A stretch of 6,593 bases of DNA from Spirochaetota bacterium (GTDB lineage Bacteria; Spirochaetota; UBA4802; UBA5550). The position numbers were made by a program, and so were the translations under genes. The stretch covers positions 1 to 6,593 of the forward strand of contig JAKJGD010000122.1 of NCBI GenBank assembly GCA_022704585.1. Reading direction: 5' to 3'. A model generated the notes under the pieces. It did not search any database and had not been told where the DNA came from. It saw nothing but the letters and a program-made list of their open reading frames with translations. Below, in pieces: positions 1 to 6,255 of the stretch; the first letter of the stretch is position 1; every line of letters begins with the position of its first letter.

Positions 1-181
1 ACATGACGGTGTTGTCCGTGGACGAGGAAGCGGTATTGCTGTTTCCCGCAAGGTCCTGTACCAGGCTGGCGGCAATCGAAGGGATTACCGTGCCGGATGA
101 CGCTGACATTGCCGCGCTCAGGCTCCATGTGATGTTGTCCGAAGTGGTGAGGGACCACGTTACGCCGGTCGCGGTTCCTCC
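1..181 (-). pseudogene. In-frame continuation of the Ig-repeat lipoprotein gene beyond the TAG
   Basis: Reading the minus strand past the TAG at 182-184 in the same frame gives uninterrupted, clearly homologous sequence to the window edge. It contains GGTATGVTW, TSDNITWSL, GTVIPSIAA, QDLAGNSNTAS and STDNTV, each matching the corresponding part of the first repeat. No insertion or deletion is needed to align it. The sequence right after the TAG happens to read GGAGGA (176-181), which resembles a ribosome-binding site. No ATG, GTG or TTG sits at the right distance after it in this frame, so reinitiation is not convincing. The gene continues off the left edge, so the number of further repeats and the true C terminus cannot be seen. 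It is labelled a pseudogene because of the stop; a sequencing error or readthrough would make it part of an intact gene. Confidence 0.65.
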
Positions 182-301
182 CTAAGCAATGTCCGCAGTG
201 TTAAAGGTTGCGGGATTTATCTCCTCGCTGAAGTCGACTGTAAAGAGGATGGGGGAGCTGGAGGTCGGATCGGCCTGCGCCACTTCCTGATCTACGGTAA
301 C
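1..301 (-). repeat. Ig-like tandem repeat unit 2 (partial, contains the TAG)
   Basis: About 100 of 108 codons of the second unit are inside the window. It stays in register with unit 1 over its whole visible length with no gap. The two copies differ at many codons, so this is an old protein-level duplication rather than a recent DNA duplication. Unit 2 carries TAG at 182-184. Confidence 0.75.
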
Positions 302-778
302 CGTCGGAGGGGTCGCGTCATAGGTCACGCTATTGTCCGTCGACGTAGAGGCAAACGTCGTGTTGCCCAGCAGGTCCTGCGCCGCGCCAGCCGCCATGGC
401 GGGAACGATCGTCCCGTCGCCGGTGACCGCGGTCGCCTCGATAGTCCACGTGATGTTGTCCGACGTTGTGGGTGTCGCCCAGGTTACTCCCGTAGCGGTC
501 CCGGTCTGGGTCATGTCCGTTTCGTCGAACGTTGCGGGATCAATCGGATCGCTGAATACCACGGTATATGCGACCGGCGCGGCATTGGCGGGGTCCGGCT
601 GCGCCACATCCTGGTCAATGGTAACGTTTATAGCAGCACCCAGCATGAATCCGTAACTTCCATATACCGAAAGAAGGGAGTCCTCTTTCGACTCGTATTC
701 CAGTGAGGACTGTTTACAGGAAACCAGCGAAAGCAACACCGCGCTTGCTGCGATAAAAAGTATAAAAGAATTCTTCAT
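182..778 (-). CDS. Ig-like repeat surface lipoprotein, N-terminal part ending at an in-frame TAG
   Basis: The product is 198 residues to the TAG. It has a type II signal peptide: a short basic start (MKN), a hydrophobic core and a lipobox LVSC with the lipidated cysteine at residue 21. A polar linker follows (about 22-51), then one complete Ig-like repeat (52-159) and the start of a second (160 onward). The repeats carry the pattern VTxDQ..AQ.DP...P..FTV.FS..I.PATF...D, then TSDNITW, GT(I/V)(I/V)P and STDN(S/T)V. This pattern is typical of bacterial Ig-like repeats in large surface or adhesin proteins, so an envelope-anchored binding or structural role is inferred. I chose the ATG at 776-778 because GGAG at 788-791 lies 9 nt upstream and the signal peptide begins there. 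The in-frame TTG at 791-793 would overlap that ribosome site. The TAG falls in mid-repeat, so the 198-residue product is almost certainly a truncated form. The ligand is unknown. Confidence 0.8.
   Translation of the reverse strand: MKNSFILFIAASAVLLSLVSCKQSSLEYESKEDSLLSVYGSYGFMLGAAINVTIDQDVAQPDPANAAPVAYTVVFSDPIDPATFDETDMTQTGTATGVTWATPTTSDNITWTIEATAVTGDGTIVPAMAAGAAQDLLGNTTFASTSTDNSVTYDATPPTVTVDQEVAQADPTSSSPILFTVDFSEEINPATFNTADIA
302..625 (-). repeat. Ig-like tandem repeat unit 1 (324 bp, 108 aa)
   Basis: This is the first complete coding repeat of the lipoprotein, from VTIDQDVAQ to DATPPT. The equivalent motif VTVDQEVAQ starts exactly 108 codons later. Landmarks shared with unit 2 are PATF, GTATGVTW, TSDNITW, GTIVP, QDL.GN and STDNSV. 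The codon at the position of the TAG in unit 2 is CAG (Gln) here. Confidence 0.8.
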
Positions 779-787
779 GCGAACCCG

Positions 788-791
788 CTCC
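788..791 (-). promoter_or_regulatory. Ribosome-binding site of the lipoprotein gene
   Basis: The minus strand reads GGAG followed by 9 nt and then ATG at 778. This supports the ATG over the TTG at 793, which overlaps the site. Confidence 0.6.
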
Positions 792-826
792 AATAAACTA
801 CTTCTATAAATTTAATATCTTATCAC

Positions 827-832
827 ATTATA
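827..832 (-). promoter_or_regulatory. Candidate -10 box (TATAAT) for the lipoprotein gene
   Basis: On the minus strand a perfect TATAAT lies 48 nt upstream of the lipoprotein ATG, inside a strongly AT-rich stretch (795-875) that contrasts with the GC-rich genes. The best hexamer 17 bp further upstream is TTATAA, a poor -35 match. The assignment therefore rests on the -10 and the local composition alone. Confidence 0.4.
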
Positions 833-1079
833 AATGGGGAAAAATAATTTTATAATTACCGTTTTTTTGATTAATTGAGCGAATCATGACGATATCATAT
901 GGAAATGTCAGGTTTATCCCGGTTTGGTGCTGTTCCGGTGGGTCAATGTTTGATCGTGTTACGCAGTCGGGAAAAGGGGACGGTGGTTGCCCCATGCGCG
1001 CAATTATACTTCATTTGTGTGCGCAACCGGTGAATGTACGGGGCCGTTACGATCCGTATATGAACCAAATTGTTTCCAG

Positions 1080-1104
1080 AAAAGTCCCCGCATGTTCGCG
1101 GGAC
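1080..1104 (-). terminator. Candidate intrinsic terminator of the transketolase gene
   Basis: On the minus strand, 11 nt after the transketolase stop, GTCCCGC (1098-1104) pairs with GCGGGGAC (1084-1091) across a 6-nt loop with one bulged G. A run of four U follows (1080-1083). The stem is GC-rich and the position is right, but the U tract is short. Confidence 0.5.
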
Positions 1105-1115
1105 AGCCTGACCCG

Positions 1116-3110
1116 TTATTTTTTTGACAGAAACTCAATCACTTTCGCGACAATGTTCTCGGCCGTGAACCCAAACTTCGCCGCGACTGCTTTCGCCGGG
1201 CCGGACGCACCAAAGGTCTCCATCGTGATGTAGAGGGCATGCGGGCCGGCGTACCGGTCCCAGCCCATGCGTATGCCGGCCTCGACCACGCATTTCGGCG
1301 TGCCGTGGGCCACCACCTCCATCCGGTACGCGGCGGTCTGCGCGTCGAAAAGCTCCCAGCAGGGGAGGGACACCACGCGGGCGCGGACCCCTTTTCCCTT
1401 CAGCTCTTCGGCCGCGGCGACCGAGATGTGCACCTCGGAGCCAGTCGCGAGCAGCACGATGTCCGGCTTGCCCTCGCATTCCCTGATGACGTAGCCCCCT
1501 TTGTGGAGCATGTCGGCCCCGCGGCCCGGCTCGCGCGCGATGATCGGCAGGTCCTGCCTGGTGAGCGAGAGCATGGTGGGCCCGTCCGTGCGCGCCAGCG
1601 CGGCAAGCCAGGCCTCTTTCGTCTCTTCCGCGTCCGCCGGACGAATCACGTGGAGGTTGGGAATGGCGCGCGCTGAGGCGATATGCTCAACCGGCTGGTG
1701 CGTGGGCCCGTCCTCGCCCACGAAGACGGAGTCGTGGGTGAACACGTATACCGTGTGCAGGTCCGCGAGGGCCGCCAGCCGCACCGACGGCCGCATGTAG
1801 TCCAGGAATGCAAGGAATGTGGCCGAGAAGGGAACGAGCCCGCCGTAGTAGGCCATGCCGTTCTGGATGGCGCCCATCGCGTGCTCGCGTATGCCGAAAT
1901 GGATGTTCCTGCCGATGGTTCCCTTTCCCGATTCACTGAAGCCCTTGACGAAGGACTTGTTGCTCGGGCCCAGGTCGGCCGATCCGCCCGCGAGGTTGGG
2001 CAGCTCCCTGTACAGGGCCTCCAGTATCTTCCCGCCCGCGGAGCGCGTGGCCACCGCTTTGGCCGGGTCGAACGAGGGGAGCTTTCCCCTCAGCTCGTTC
2101 ATATCCGGGGCAGAGAAAAACTTCTTCCAGCGGGCGAGTGCGTCGCCCTGGAATGACGCCTTGAAGCTTTTCTTCCACGCGTTGTGCATCCTCTTGAGCT
2201 TCTTCTTTCTCGCCGCGAAGATGTCGTACACGGCCTGGGGCACGCAGAAGGTGTCGTCCGGCGAGCAGCCGATGTTCCTCTTGGTCGCGGCAACCTCGTC
2301 GATGCCCAGCGGCGCGCCATGCGACTCTTCCGAACCCTCGAGTTTGGGGCTTCCCTTCGCGATCCTGGTCCTGGCGATGATTATGCAGGGCCTGTCCGCA
2401 ACCTTCTGCGCCTTTTTAATCGCCTTCTCGATCGCGGCATAGTCGTGACCGTCGGTCTTCTGCACGTGCCACCCGTACGCGGCGAAGCGCCTGGCCACGT
2501 CCTCGGAAAAGGCGAGGTCCGTGCTTCCCTCGATCGTGATGTCGTTCGAATCGTAAAGATAGATCAGCTTTTTCAGTCCCCAGTGCCCGGCCAGCGACGC
2601 CGCCTCGGAGGAGATTCCCTCCATCAGGTCGCCGTCGCTTACGATGGCGTAAATGTAATGGTCGATGACCGTGTTGTCGGGTGTGTTGAATTCCGCGGCG
2701 ACCAGGTCCCGTGCCACCGCCAGGCCGATGCCGTTGGCGAAACCCTGGCCCAGCGGGCCGGTCGTGGTCTCGACGCCGGGCGTAAGACCGAACTCCGGGT
2801 GGCCGGGCGTTTTGCCGCCGAGCTGGCGGAAATTTTTAATGTCGTCGAGCGTGAGAGCGTAGCCGCTGAAATGCAGCATGGAGTAGAGGAGCATGGAGCC
2901 GTGGCCGGCCGACAGGACGAAGCGGTCGCGGTTCGGCCAGGCAGGGTCTGCCGGGTCATGTTTCAGGAATTTCGTCCAGAGCACCGCCGCGATGTCGGCG
3001 CATCCCATGGGCATGCCGGGATGGCCGGAGTTGGCTTTCTGGATTGCATCCATGGAAAGGGTCCTTATCGCGGTGGCAATGAGCTTCAGGTCTTCGTTCG
3101 TGACGGGCAT
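1116..3110 (-). CDS. tkt: Transketolase
   Basis: This thiamine-diphosphate enzyme moves two-carbon ketol units between sugar phosphates (xylulose-5-P to ribose-5-P or erythrose-4-P) in the cytoplasmic non-oxidative pentose phosphate pathway. The protein is 664 residues, the usual length for bacterial TktA. Domains in order are the ThDP-binding N domain (about 3-335), the pyrimidine-binding domain (about 352-523) and the C-terminal domain (about 535-655). Expected active-site residues are visible: H30 in SGHPG, H70 in GHGSML, H104 in GHPE, the metal motif SDGDLMEG (158-165) with N189 further on, H264, catalytic E409 in FGIREHAMG, and H459 and H471 in THDS and GPTHQP. The usual first Gly of the GDG motif is Ser158, a change I do not expect to be harmful. 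The ATG is backed by GAGGA 7 nt upstream (3118-3122). The gene stands alone, with no other pentose-phosphate gene in the window, and the stop is TAA. Confidence 0.97.
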   Translation of the reverse strand: MPVTNEDLKLIATAIRTLSMDAIQKANSGHPGMPMGCADIAAVLWTKFLKHDPADPAWPNRDRFVLSAGHGSMLLYSMLHFSGYALTLDDIKNFRQLGGKTPGHPEFGLTPGVETTTGPLGQGFANGIGLAVARDLVAAEFNTPDNTVIDHYIYAIVSDGDLMEGISSEAASLAGHWGLKKLIYLYDSNDITIEGSTDLAFSEDVARRFAAYGWHVQKTDGHDYAAIEKAIKKAQKVADRPCIIIARTRIAKGSPKLEGSEESHGAPLGIDEVAATKRNIGCSPDDTFCVPQAVYDIFAARKKKLKRMHNAWKKSFKASFQGDALARWKKFFSAPDMNELRGKLPSFDPAKAVATRSAGGKILEALYRELPNLAGGSADLGPSNKSFVKGFSESGKGTIGRNIHFGIREHAMGAIQNGMAYYGGLVPFSATFLAFLDYMRPSVRLAALADLHTVYVFTHDSVFVGEDGPTHQPVEHIASARAIPNLHVIRPADAEETKEAWLAALARTDGPTMLSLTRQDLPIIAREPGRGADMLHKGGYVIRECEGKPDIVLLATGSEVHISVAAAEELKGKGVRARVVSLPCWELFDAQTAAYRMEVVAHGTPKCVVEAGIRMGWDRYAGPHALYITMETFGASGPAKAVAAKFGFTAENIVAKVIEFLSKK

Positions 3111-3117
3111 GGCGGTA

Positions 3118-3122
3118 TCCTC
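3118..3122 (-). promoter_or_regulatory. Ribosome-binding site of tkt
   Basis: GAGGA on the minus strand, 7 nt before the ATG at 3110. It fixes the start at the canonical transketolase N terminus. Confidence 0.6.
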
Positions 3123-3193
3123 GATGGTTCTTTAACCATAGTAGACCGGTTTTCAGGGACAAAAAGAGTTACTATGGGATAATGATTGCGGTA

Positions 3194-3222
3194 TTAATAT
3201 TTTATTATGTCTCCAGTTGCAA
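3194..3222 (-). promoter_or_regulatory. Possible tkt promoter
   Basis: On the minus strand TTGCAA (3217-3222) and TATTAA (3194-3199) are separated by exactly 17 bp. Each matches four of six sigma-70 consensus bases, in an AT-rich leader 83 nt upstream of the tkt ATG. Several other AT-rich hexamers lie nearby, so this is only the best-spaced candidate. Confidence 0.3.
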
Positions 3223-3273
3223 GTAATTTTATACCGGATGAGGTCAATTTTAACCATTTTATCAGGCTGAGGC

Positions 3274-3360
3274 ATGAAAAAAGGGTGTATTAAAGGGAAG
3301 ATGATTTTAGAATTTGACCAGGCGATAACTATCGCCAATTCTACGGAAGATGGGCTCTGA
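3274..3360 (+). CDS. Possible small ORF (28 codons), unrecognised
   Basis: An ATG at 3274 opens 28 codons ending in TGA at 3358-3360. The peptide begins MKKGCIKGKM and ends ANSTEDGL. A TGA lies two codons upstream in the same frame, so it is not the tail of a longer ORF. An AGG at 3264-3266 could serve as a weak ribosome site. The stop lies within the left arm of the inverted repeat at 3354-3386. I recognise no family. It could be a leader peptide, a gene remnant left by the repeat element, or chance, and chance is the most likely. Confidence 0.15.
   Translation: MKKGCIKGKMILEFDQAITIANSTEDGL
3308..3343. repeat. Composite inverted repeat (branched hairpin)
   Basis: TAGAATT (3308-3314) is the exact reverse complement of AATTCTA (3337-3343). 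Nested inside, GGCGAT (3321-3326) pairs with ATCGCC (3331-3336) across the 4-nt loop AACT. Six bases, TGACCA (3315-3320), are unpaired on one side only. There is no U tract, so it does not look like a terminator. It lies 10 bp from the stronger palindrome at 3354-3386 and may belong to the same element. Confidence 0.5.
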
Positions 3361-3386
3361 CCCCTTTTATAATGCGGGGTCAGAGC
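3354..3386. repeat. Perfect 11-bp inverted repeat, REP/MITE-like (GGGGTCAGAGC)
   Basis: GCTCTGACCCC (3354-3364) and GGGGTCAGAGC (3376-3386) are perfect reverse complements around an 11-nt AT-rich loop. Arms of the GGGGTCAGAG type resemble the intergenic palindromes linked to REP-associated tyrosine transposases in many bacteria. This is my recollection of the motif, not a search result. No transposase gene is present here, so it would be a non-autonomous copy. The loop contains TATAAT (3368-3373). Confidence 0.55.
3368..3373 (+). promoter_or_regulatory. Candidate -10 box (TATAAT) in the palindrome loop
   Basis: A perfect TATAAT on the plus strand ends 56 nt before the phosphoesterase ATG. 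No good -35 hexamer sits 16-18 bp upstream (the sequence there is GGAAGA). The nearest TTGACC (3314-3319) is too far away. Transcription starting about 7 nt downstream would begin inside the right arm of the inverted repeat. Confidence 0.3.
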
Positions 3387-3429
3387 ATGCTCATCTCAAA
3401 CATCCTTCATCCCGGAATATGACCAGAAT

Positions 3430-4377
3430 ATGAAATACAAGATTATGCCAACCCTCCTTATTGCGTCTCTGCTTGCCGGCGCTATTGGCCTGTCGCTCCT
3501 TCCGGCGAGGGGAAATGCTCAGGCCGCCCGGCTCGCTTTCAACGCGGACGGGAGCATCAAGATACTTCAGATCACCGATATCCACTGGAAAGACGGCGGC
3601 ACAAGCGACATGAAGAGCCTGGCCCTGGTCAGGGAGCTTGTCGAAAAAGAGGACCCGGATGTGCTGGTGTTCACCGGGGACATCGTGTATGGGAAAAAAT
3701 GCCCCAATCCGAAAGAGGGGCTTGACAGGATTATCGCCATTCCCATCGAGCGCAACATTCCCTGGACTTTCACCCCGGGCAACCATGACGGTCACGGGCC
3801 CCTGAGCAAGAAAGAGATTGTCGATTATCTAAAGAGCAGGCCACTCTGTCTTATAAACGGCTCCGTTATCTGCGCGGACGGCGTGTCGCACATGGTCCCC
3901 GTTTACAGTACGGACAGGAGCAGGGTGACGGCGGCTCTCTTCCTGTTTGACAGCACCGGTGACGGCACGAGGACCAACACATACATCACCGCCGACATTT
4001 CGAAGGCCCAGGTCGACTGGTATGAAAAAGAGGGCGGCGGCCTGAACGCGGTCGCCTTTATGCATAAGCCCGCAGCGGAATTTTTCAGTACGTGTAAATA
4101 TACAAAGCTCGGCGGTTGCCTGCGTCTCGTGCTCCCGTATAATAAAACCGAATCCGCGCTCATCAGGGCTTTCACCCGGTCCGGCACCATGCGCGCCGTT
4201 TTTTGCGGTCATCTTCACGTGAACAGCCTGCTGCTCGACGCGGGCGGGGTCACGCTCGGGTTTACCCGCTCCGCCGGGTACAACGCGTTCGGGTTCCCCT
4301 GGGTACCCCGCGGCGGAAGGGTGATCCTCCTGACCGGTGGAGGGCGCGGCATCGAAACATGGGAAGCGACGGAATGA
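3430..4377 (+). CDS. Secreted calcineurin-like metallophosphoesterase
   Basis: The protein is 315 residues and belongs to the metallophosphatase fold (purple acid phosphatase/Dcr2-like branch). It hydrolyses phosphomonoesters or phosphodiesters with a two-metal centre; the substrate cannot be told from sequence. The metal-binding motifs are in canonical order: D50-I-H52, G83-D84, GNHD (117-120), H212 in MHKP, and GHLH (260-263). An N-terminal signal peptide has a basic MKYK start and a hydrophobic stretch, with a likely signal peptidase I site after AQA (residue 32), so it acts outside the cytoplasm. The mature part has six cysteines (91, 140, 148, 222, 230, 259), an even number compatible with disulfides. 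The ribosome site is weak: only GGA at 3413-3415, 14 nt before the ATG. An alternative ATG at codon 6 would shorten the signal peptide. The gene is divergent from tkt and preceded by a palindromic element that may carry its promoter. Confidence 0.88.
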   Translation: MKYKIMPTLLIASLLAGAIGLSLLPARGNAQAARLAFNADGSIKILQITDIHWKDGGTSDMKSLALVRELVEKEDPDVLVFTGDIVYGKKCPNPKEGLDRIIAIPIERNIPWTFTPGNHDGHGPLSKKEIVDYLKSRPLCLINGSVICADGVSHMVPVYSTDRSRVTAALFLFDSTGDGTRTNTYITADISKAQVDWYEKEGGGLNAVAFMHKPAAEFFSTCKYTKLGGCLRLVLPYNKTESALIRAFTRSGTMRAVFCGHLHVNSLLLDAGGVTLGFTRSAGYNAFGFPWVPRGGRVILLTGGGRGIETWEATE

Positions 4378-4397
4378 CAGGTTGGATTGATGACCAC

Positions 4398-4415
4398 GCC
4401 CGTTCAATTACGGGC
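4398..4415 (+). terminator. Weak hairpin after the phosphoesterase gene
   Basis: GCCCGT (4398-4403) pairs with ACGGGC (4410-4415) across a 6-nt loop, 20 nt after the TGA stop. No U-rich tract follows, so it may protect the 3' end or act with Rho. It is not a clear intrinsic terminator. Confidence 0.25.
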
Positions 4416-4529
4416 CACGGCGTCGCTTGTTGACCTAAATAAGAGCTGTTTCCCGTTCCCGTATAAAAATCCATTGCCATAATACCCGCCCTGTCCCGTT
4501 ATGGCAGCATACACAAAAAGGCGGCAACA

Positions 4530-6152
4530 ATGATTCTCCGGAAATTCAAAGACCTGGGCCTGTCGGATATAACCATCGAACAACTGCGGAAAAAGGGGTT
4601 CGAAGAGCCGACGGAGATCCAGGAAAAAACCATCCCGGTCATGCTCTCGGAAGACCTCGATATCATCGGGCAGGCGCAGACCGGCACCGGCAAGACCGCA
4701 GCGTTCGGGCTCCCGCTCCTCGAGATGCTGCGGGAAAACGCGAAGACCATCCAGGCCCTCGTTCTCGTGCCCACCAGGGAGCTCGCGATCCAGGTGTCGG
4801 AAGAGATAAACTCCTTCAAGGGGAACAGGAAATTACAGATCATTCCCGTGTACGGCGGACAGTCCATGTCCGACCAGCTTGTGCGGCTGCGGAAAGGGGT
4901 GGACATCGTCGTTGGCACGCCGGGGCGGGTGTTCGACCACATCAGGAGAAAAAGTATCGTCCTCGGCGAGGTGTCCTTCGTGGTCCTGGACGAGGCTGAC
5001 GAGATGCTGAACATGGGCTTCATTGAAGAAGTTGAGGACATACTCAAAAATACGAACCCGGGCAGGAGGACCCTCCTTTTCTCGGCGACCATGCCCGCCC
5101 GCGTCATGGAGGTCGCGAAGCGGCACATGCGCGAGTACCGGTTGATCGCCCTGAAAAAGGACCGGCTCACCGTGGACCTGACCGACCAGATCTATTTCGA
5201 GGTCGCGCCGTCCGACAGGCTCGAGACCCTGTGCCGGATCATCGACATGGAAAAAGAATTCTACGGGCTGGTATTCTGCCGCACCAAGGTGGAGGTCGAC
5301 GGGCTGGCAGGCAGGCTTATCGACCGCGGATATGCTGCGGACGGCATACACGGCGACCTGTCGCAGTTCCAGAGGGAGCGTATCCTGGACAAGTTCAGGA
5401 AGCGGCAGATCACGATTCTTGCCGCGACCGACGTGGCCGCCCGGGGGATCGACGTCGTGGACCTTACCCATGTCATCAATTTTTCCCTGCCGCAGAACGC
5501 CGACTCCTACATTCACCGGATCGGCAGGACCGGCAGGGCCGGGAAAAAGGGCGTCGCGGTCACCTTCATCAGCCCGGACGAGAACCGGTACCTCATGTAC
5601 ATCGCCAAATTCACGAAGACGGCGATACGGAAGGAAAAAATACCGCGCGCGTCGGAAATTGTCATGGCCAAGCAGACCAGGATCAGGGAGGACCTGGACG
5701 AGATCATACGGAACATGGCGCACGAGAAGTACGTCAGGACGGCCCATCTTATGCTCAAGGGAAACGATCCGGCCGACGTTGTCGCCGCCCTCCTGAAATA
5801 TTCGCTGGACGACGAGCTCAACGAATCGAAATATACCGACATCCGTGAATACAAGGAGGCATCGGTCGACACCAGGGGGACCGCCAGGCTTTTCGTTTCC
5901 CTGGGCAAGAAAGACGGCATAAATCCCAGGAAGCTCCTGAAGCTCATAAACAACCAGGCGAAAGTGCCTGCAGGAAAAATCAGCGAGATCAAGGTGATGA
6001 ACAGTTACTCGTTTCTCACCGCGCCCTTCAAGGAGGCTGAAATCATTCTGCGTGCATTCAAGGAAACGAAAGGCGAAACGAAGCCTATCGTTAAAAGGGC
6101 GGATGAATCGAAAAAGAAGAGCGGCAAGAAGCAGGTAAAAAAGAAGAAATAA
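4530..6152 (+). CDS. deaD: DEAD-box ATP-dependent RNA helicase (DeaD/CsdA-like)
   Basis: This cytoplasmic enzyme unwinds short RNA duplexes with ATP; the family acts in ribosome assembly, cold adaptation and mRNA turnover. All core motifs are intact in the 540-residue protein: Q motif (F6 to Q31), I AQTGTGKT (49-56), Ia PTRELA (81-86), Ib TPGR (130-133), II DEAD (154-157), III SAT (185-187), IV VFCRT (248-252), QxxR (281-284), V ATDVAARGID (299-308) and VI HRIGRTGR (329-336). A helical region (about 370-440) follows. Residues 450-510 (TARLFVSLGKKDG..P) resemble the DbpA/CsdA RNA-binding domain, which in DbpA contacts 23S rRNA. The tail (519-540) is very lysine-rich, probably for non-specific RNA binding. 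The protein is shorter than E. coli DeaD (about 629 aa) and closer to Gram-positive CshA/DbpA sizes. The ATG has a modest site, AAGGCGG at 4518-4524, 5 nt upstream. DeaD is chosen over DbpA on the overall motif wording; this choice is moderately secure. Confidence 0.93.
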   Translation: MILRKFKDLGLSDITIEQLRKKGFEEPTEIQEKTIPVMLSEDLDIIGQAQTGTGKTAAFGLPLLEMLRENAKTIQALVLVPTRELAIQVSEEINSFKGNRKLQIIPVYGGQSMSDQLVRLRKGVDIVVGTPGRVFDHIRRKSIVLGEVSFVVLDEADEMLNMGFIEEVEDILKNTNPGRRTLLFSATMPARVMEVAKRHMREYRLIALKKDRLTVDLTDQIYFEVAPSDRLETLCRIIDMEKEFYGLVFCRTKVEVDGLAGRLIDRGYAADGIHGDLSQFQRERILDKFRKRQITILAATDVAARGIDVVDLTHVINFSLPQNADSYIHRIGRTGRAGKKGVAVTFISPDENRYLMYIAKFTKTAIRKEKIPRASEIVMAKQTRIREDLDEIIRNMAHEKYVRTAHLMLKGNDPADVVAALLKYSLDDELNESKYTDIREYKEASVDTRGTARLFVSLGKKDGINPRKLLKLINNQAKVPAGKISEIKVMNSYSFLTAPFKEAEIILRAFKETKGETKPIVKRADESKKKSGKKQVKKKK

Positions 6153-6244
6153 ACACCGGTTCGCGTGAGCCATTCTGCAGGGCACGCTTATTTCCGATCC
6201 ATATTCTGCTTGCCATTCCTGTAATTGGCGGCATACTTGTTCAT

Positions 6245-6250
6245 GGAGGA
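6245..6250 (+). promoter_or_regulatory. Strong ribosome-binding site of the amidase gene
   Basis: GGAGGA ends 5 nt before the ATG at 6256. It is the strongest Shine-Dalgarno match of any gene in the window and settles the start of a gene that is otherwise cut by the window edge. Confidence 0.7.
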
Positions 6251-6255
6251 AGACC

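Larger units (their letters stand above)
779..1115. other. Intergenic region between transketolase and the lipoprotein gene
   Basis: This 337-bp stretch has no convincing gene. From right to left it holds the transketolase terminator candidate (1080-1104), an imperfect inverted repeat (GGTTGC at 985-990 against GCAACC at 1023-1028, with a GCGC-rich inner part), and an AT-rich leader with the lipoprotein -10 box. A plus-strand frame from 886 would overlap the transketolase 3' end on the opposite strand and has no recognisable protein features. Confidence 0.6.
3111..3429. other. Divergent intergenic region between tkt and the phosphoesterase gene
   Basis: This 319-bp stretch separates two divergently transcribed genes and is clearly more AT-rich than either. 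The tkt-proximal half carries the tkt leader and promoter candidate. The phosphoesterase-proximal half carries a branched hairpin (3308-3343), a perfect inverted repeat (3354-3386) and a possible 28-codon ORF (3274-3360). No established protein or RNA gene is recognisable. Confidence 0.6.

Noticed and set aside
176..181. GGAGGA immediately after the TAG as a reinitiation site for the downstream part of the lipoprotein gene
   Set aside because: No start codon at a workable distance in frame. The sequence encodes the conserved Gly-Gly position of the repeat.
3..656. Plus-strand frames opposite the Ig-repeat gene
   Set aside because: The minus strand gives clear repeat homology and a lipoprotein signal. 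The plus frames are its reverse shadow and even mirror the repeat period.
886..1233. A 115-codon plus-strand frame between the lipoprotein gene and tkt
   Set aside because: It overlaps the tkt 3' end in antisense, has no recognisable protein features and runs through the tkt terminator hairpin.
3383..3392. Ten-base perfect palindrome GAGCATGCTC overlapping the right arm of the inverted repeat
   Set aside because: Short, overlaps a stronger structure and matches no regulator site I recognise. Likely chance.
4432..4470. TTGACC and TATAAA upstream of the helicase gene as a promoter
   Set aside because: The spacing is about 26 bp, far too long. No alternative -35 fits TATAAA at 16-18 bp.
4499..5170. 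A 223-codon minus-strand frame rich in Ser, Arg and Met, opposite the helicase N-terminal region
   Set aside because: The composition is that of an antisense shadow. It has no motif and no ribosome site of its own.
6163..6193. Hairpin GCGTG/CACGC followed by TTATTT after the helicase gene
   Set aside because: Only five base pairs close a 15-nt loop, with competing inner pairings and a broken T tract. Too weak to call a terminator.
6210..6237. TTGCCA-16 bp-CATACT as an amidase promoter
   Set aside because: The -35 is good, but the predicted start would fall at the edge of the ribosome site, leaving almost no leader. Mentioned only in the gene entry.
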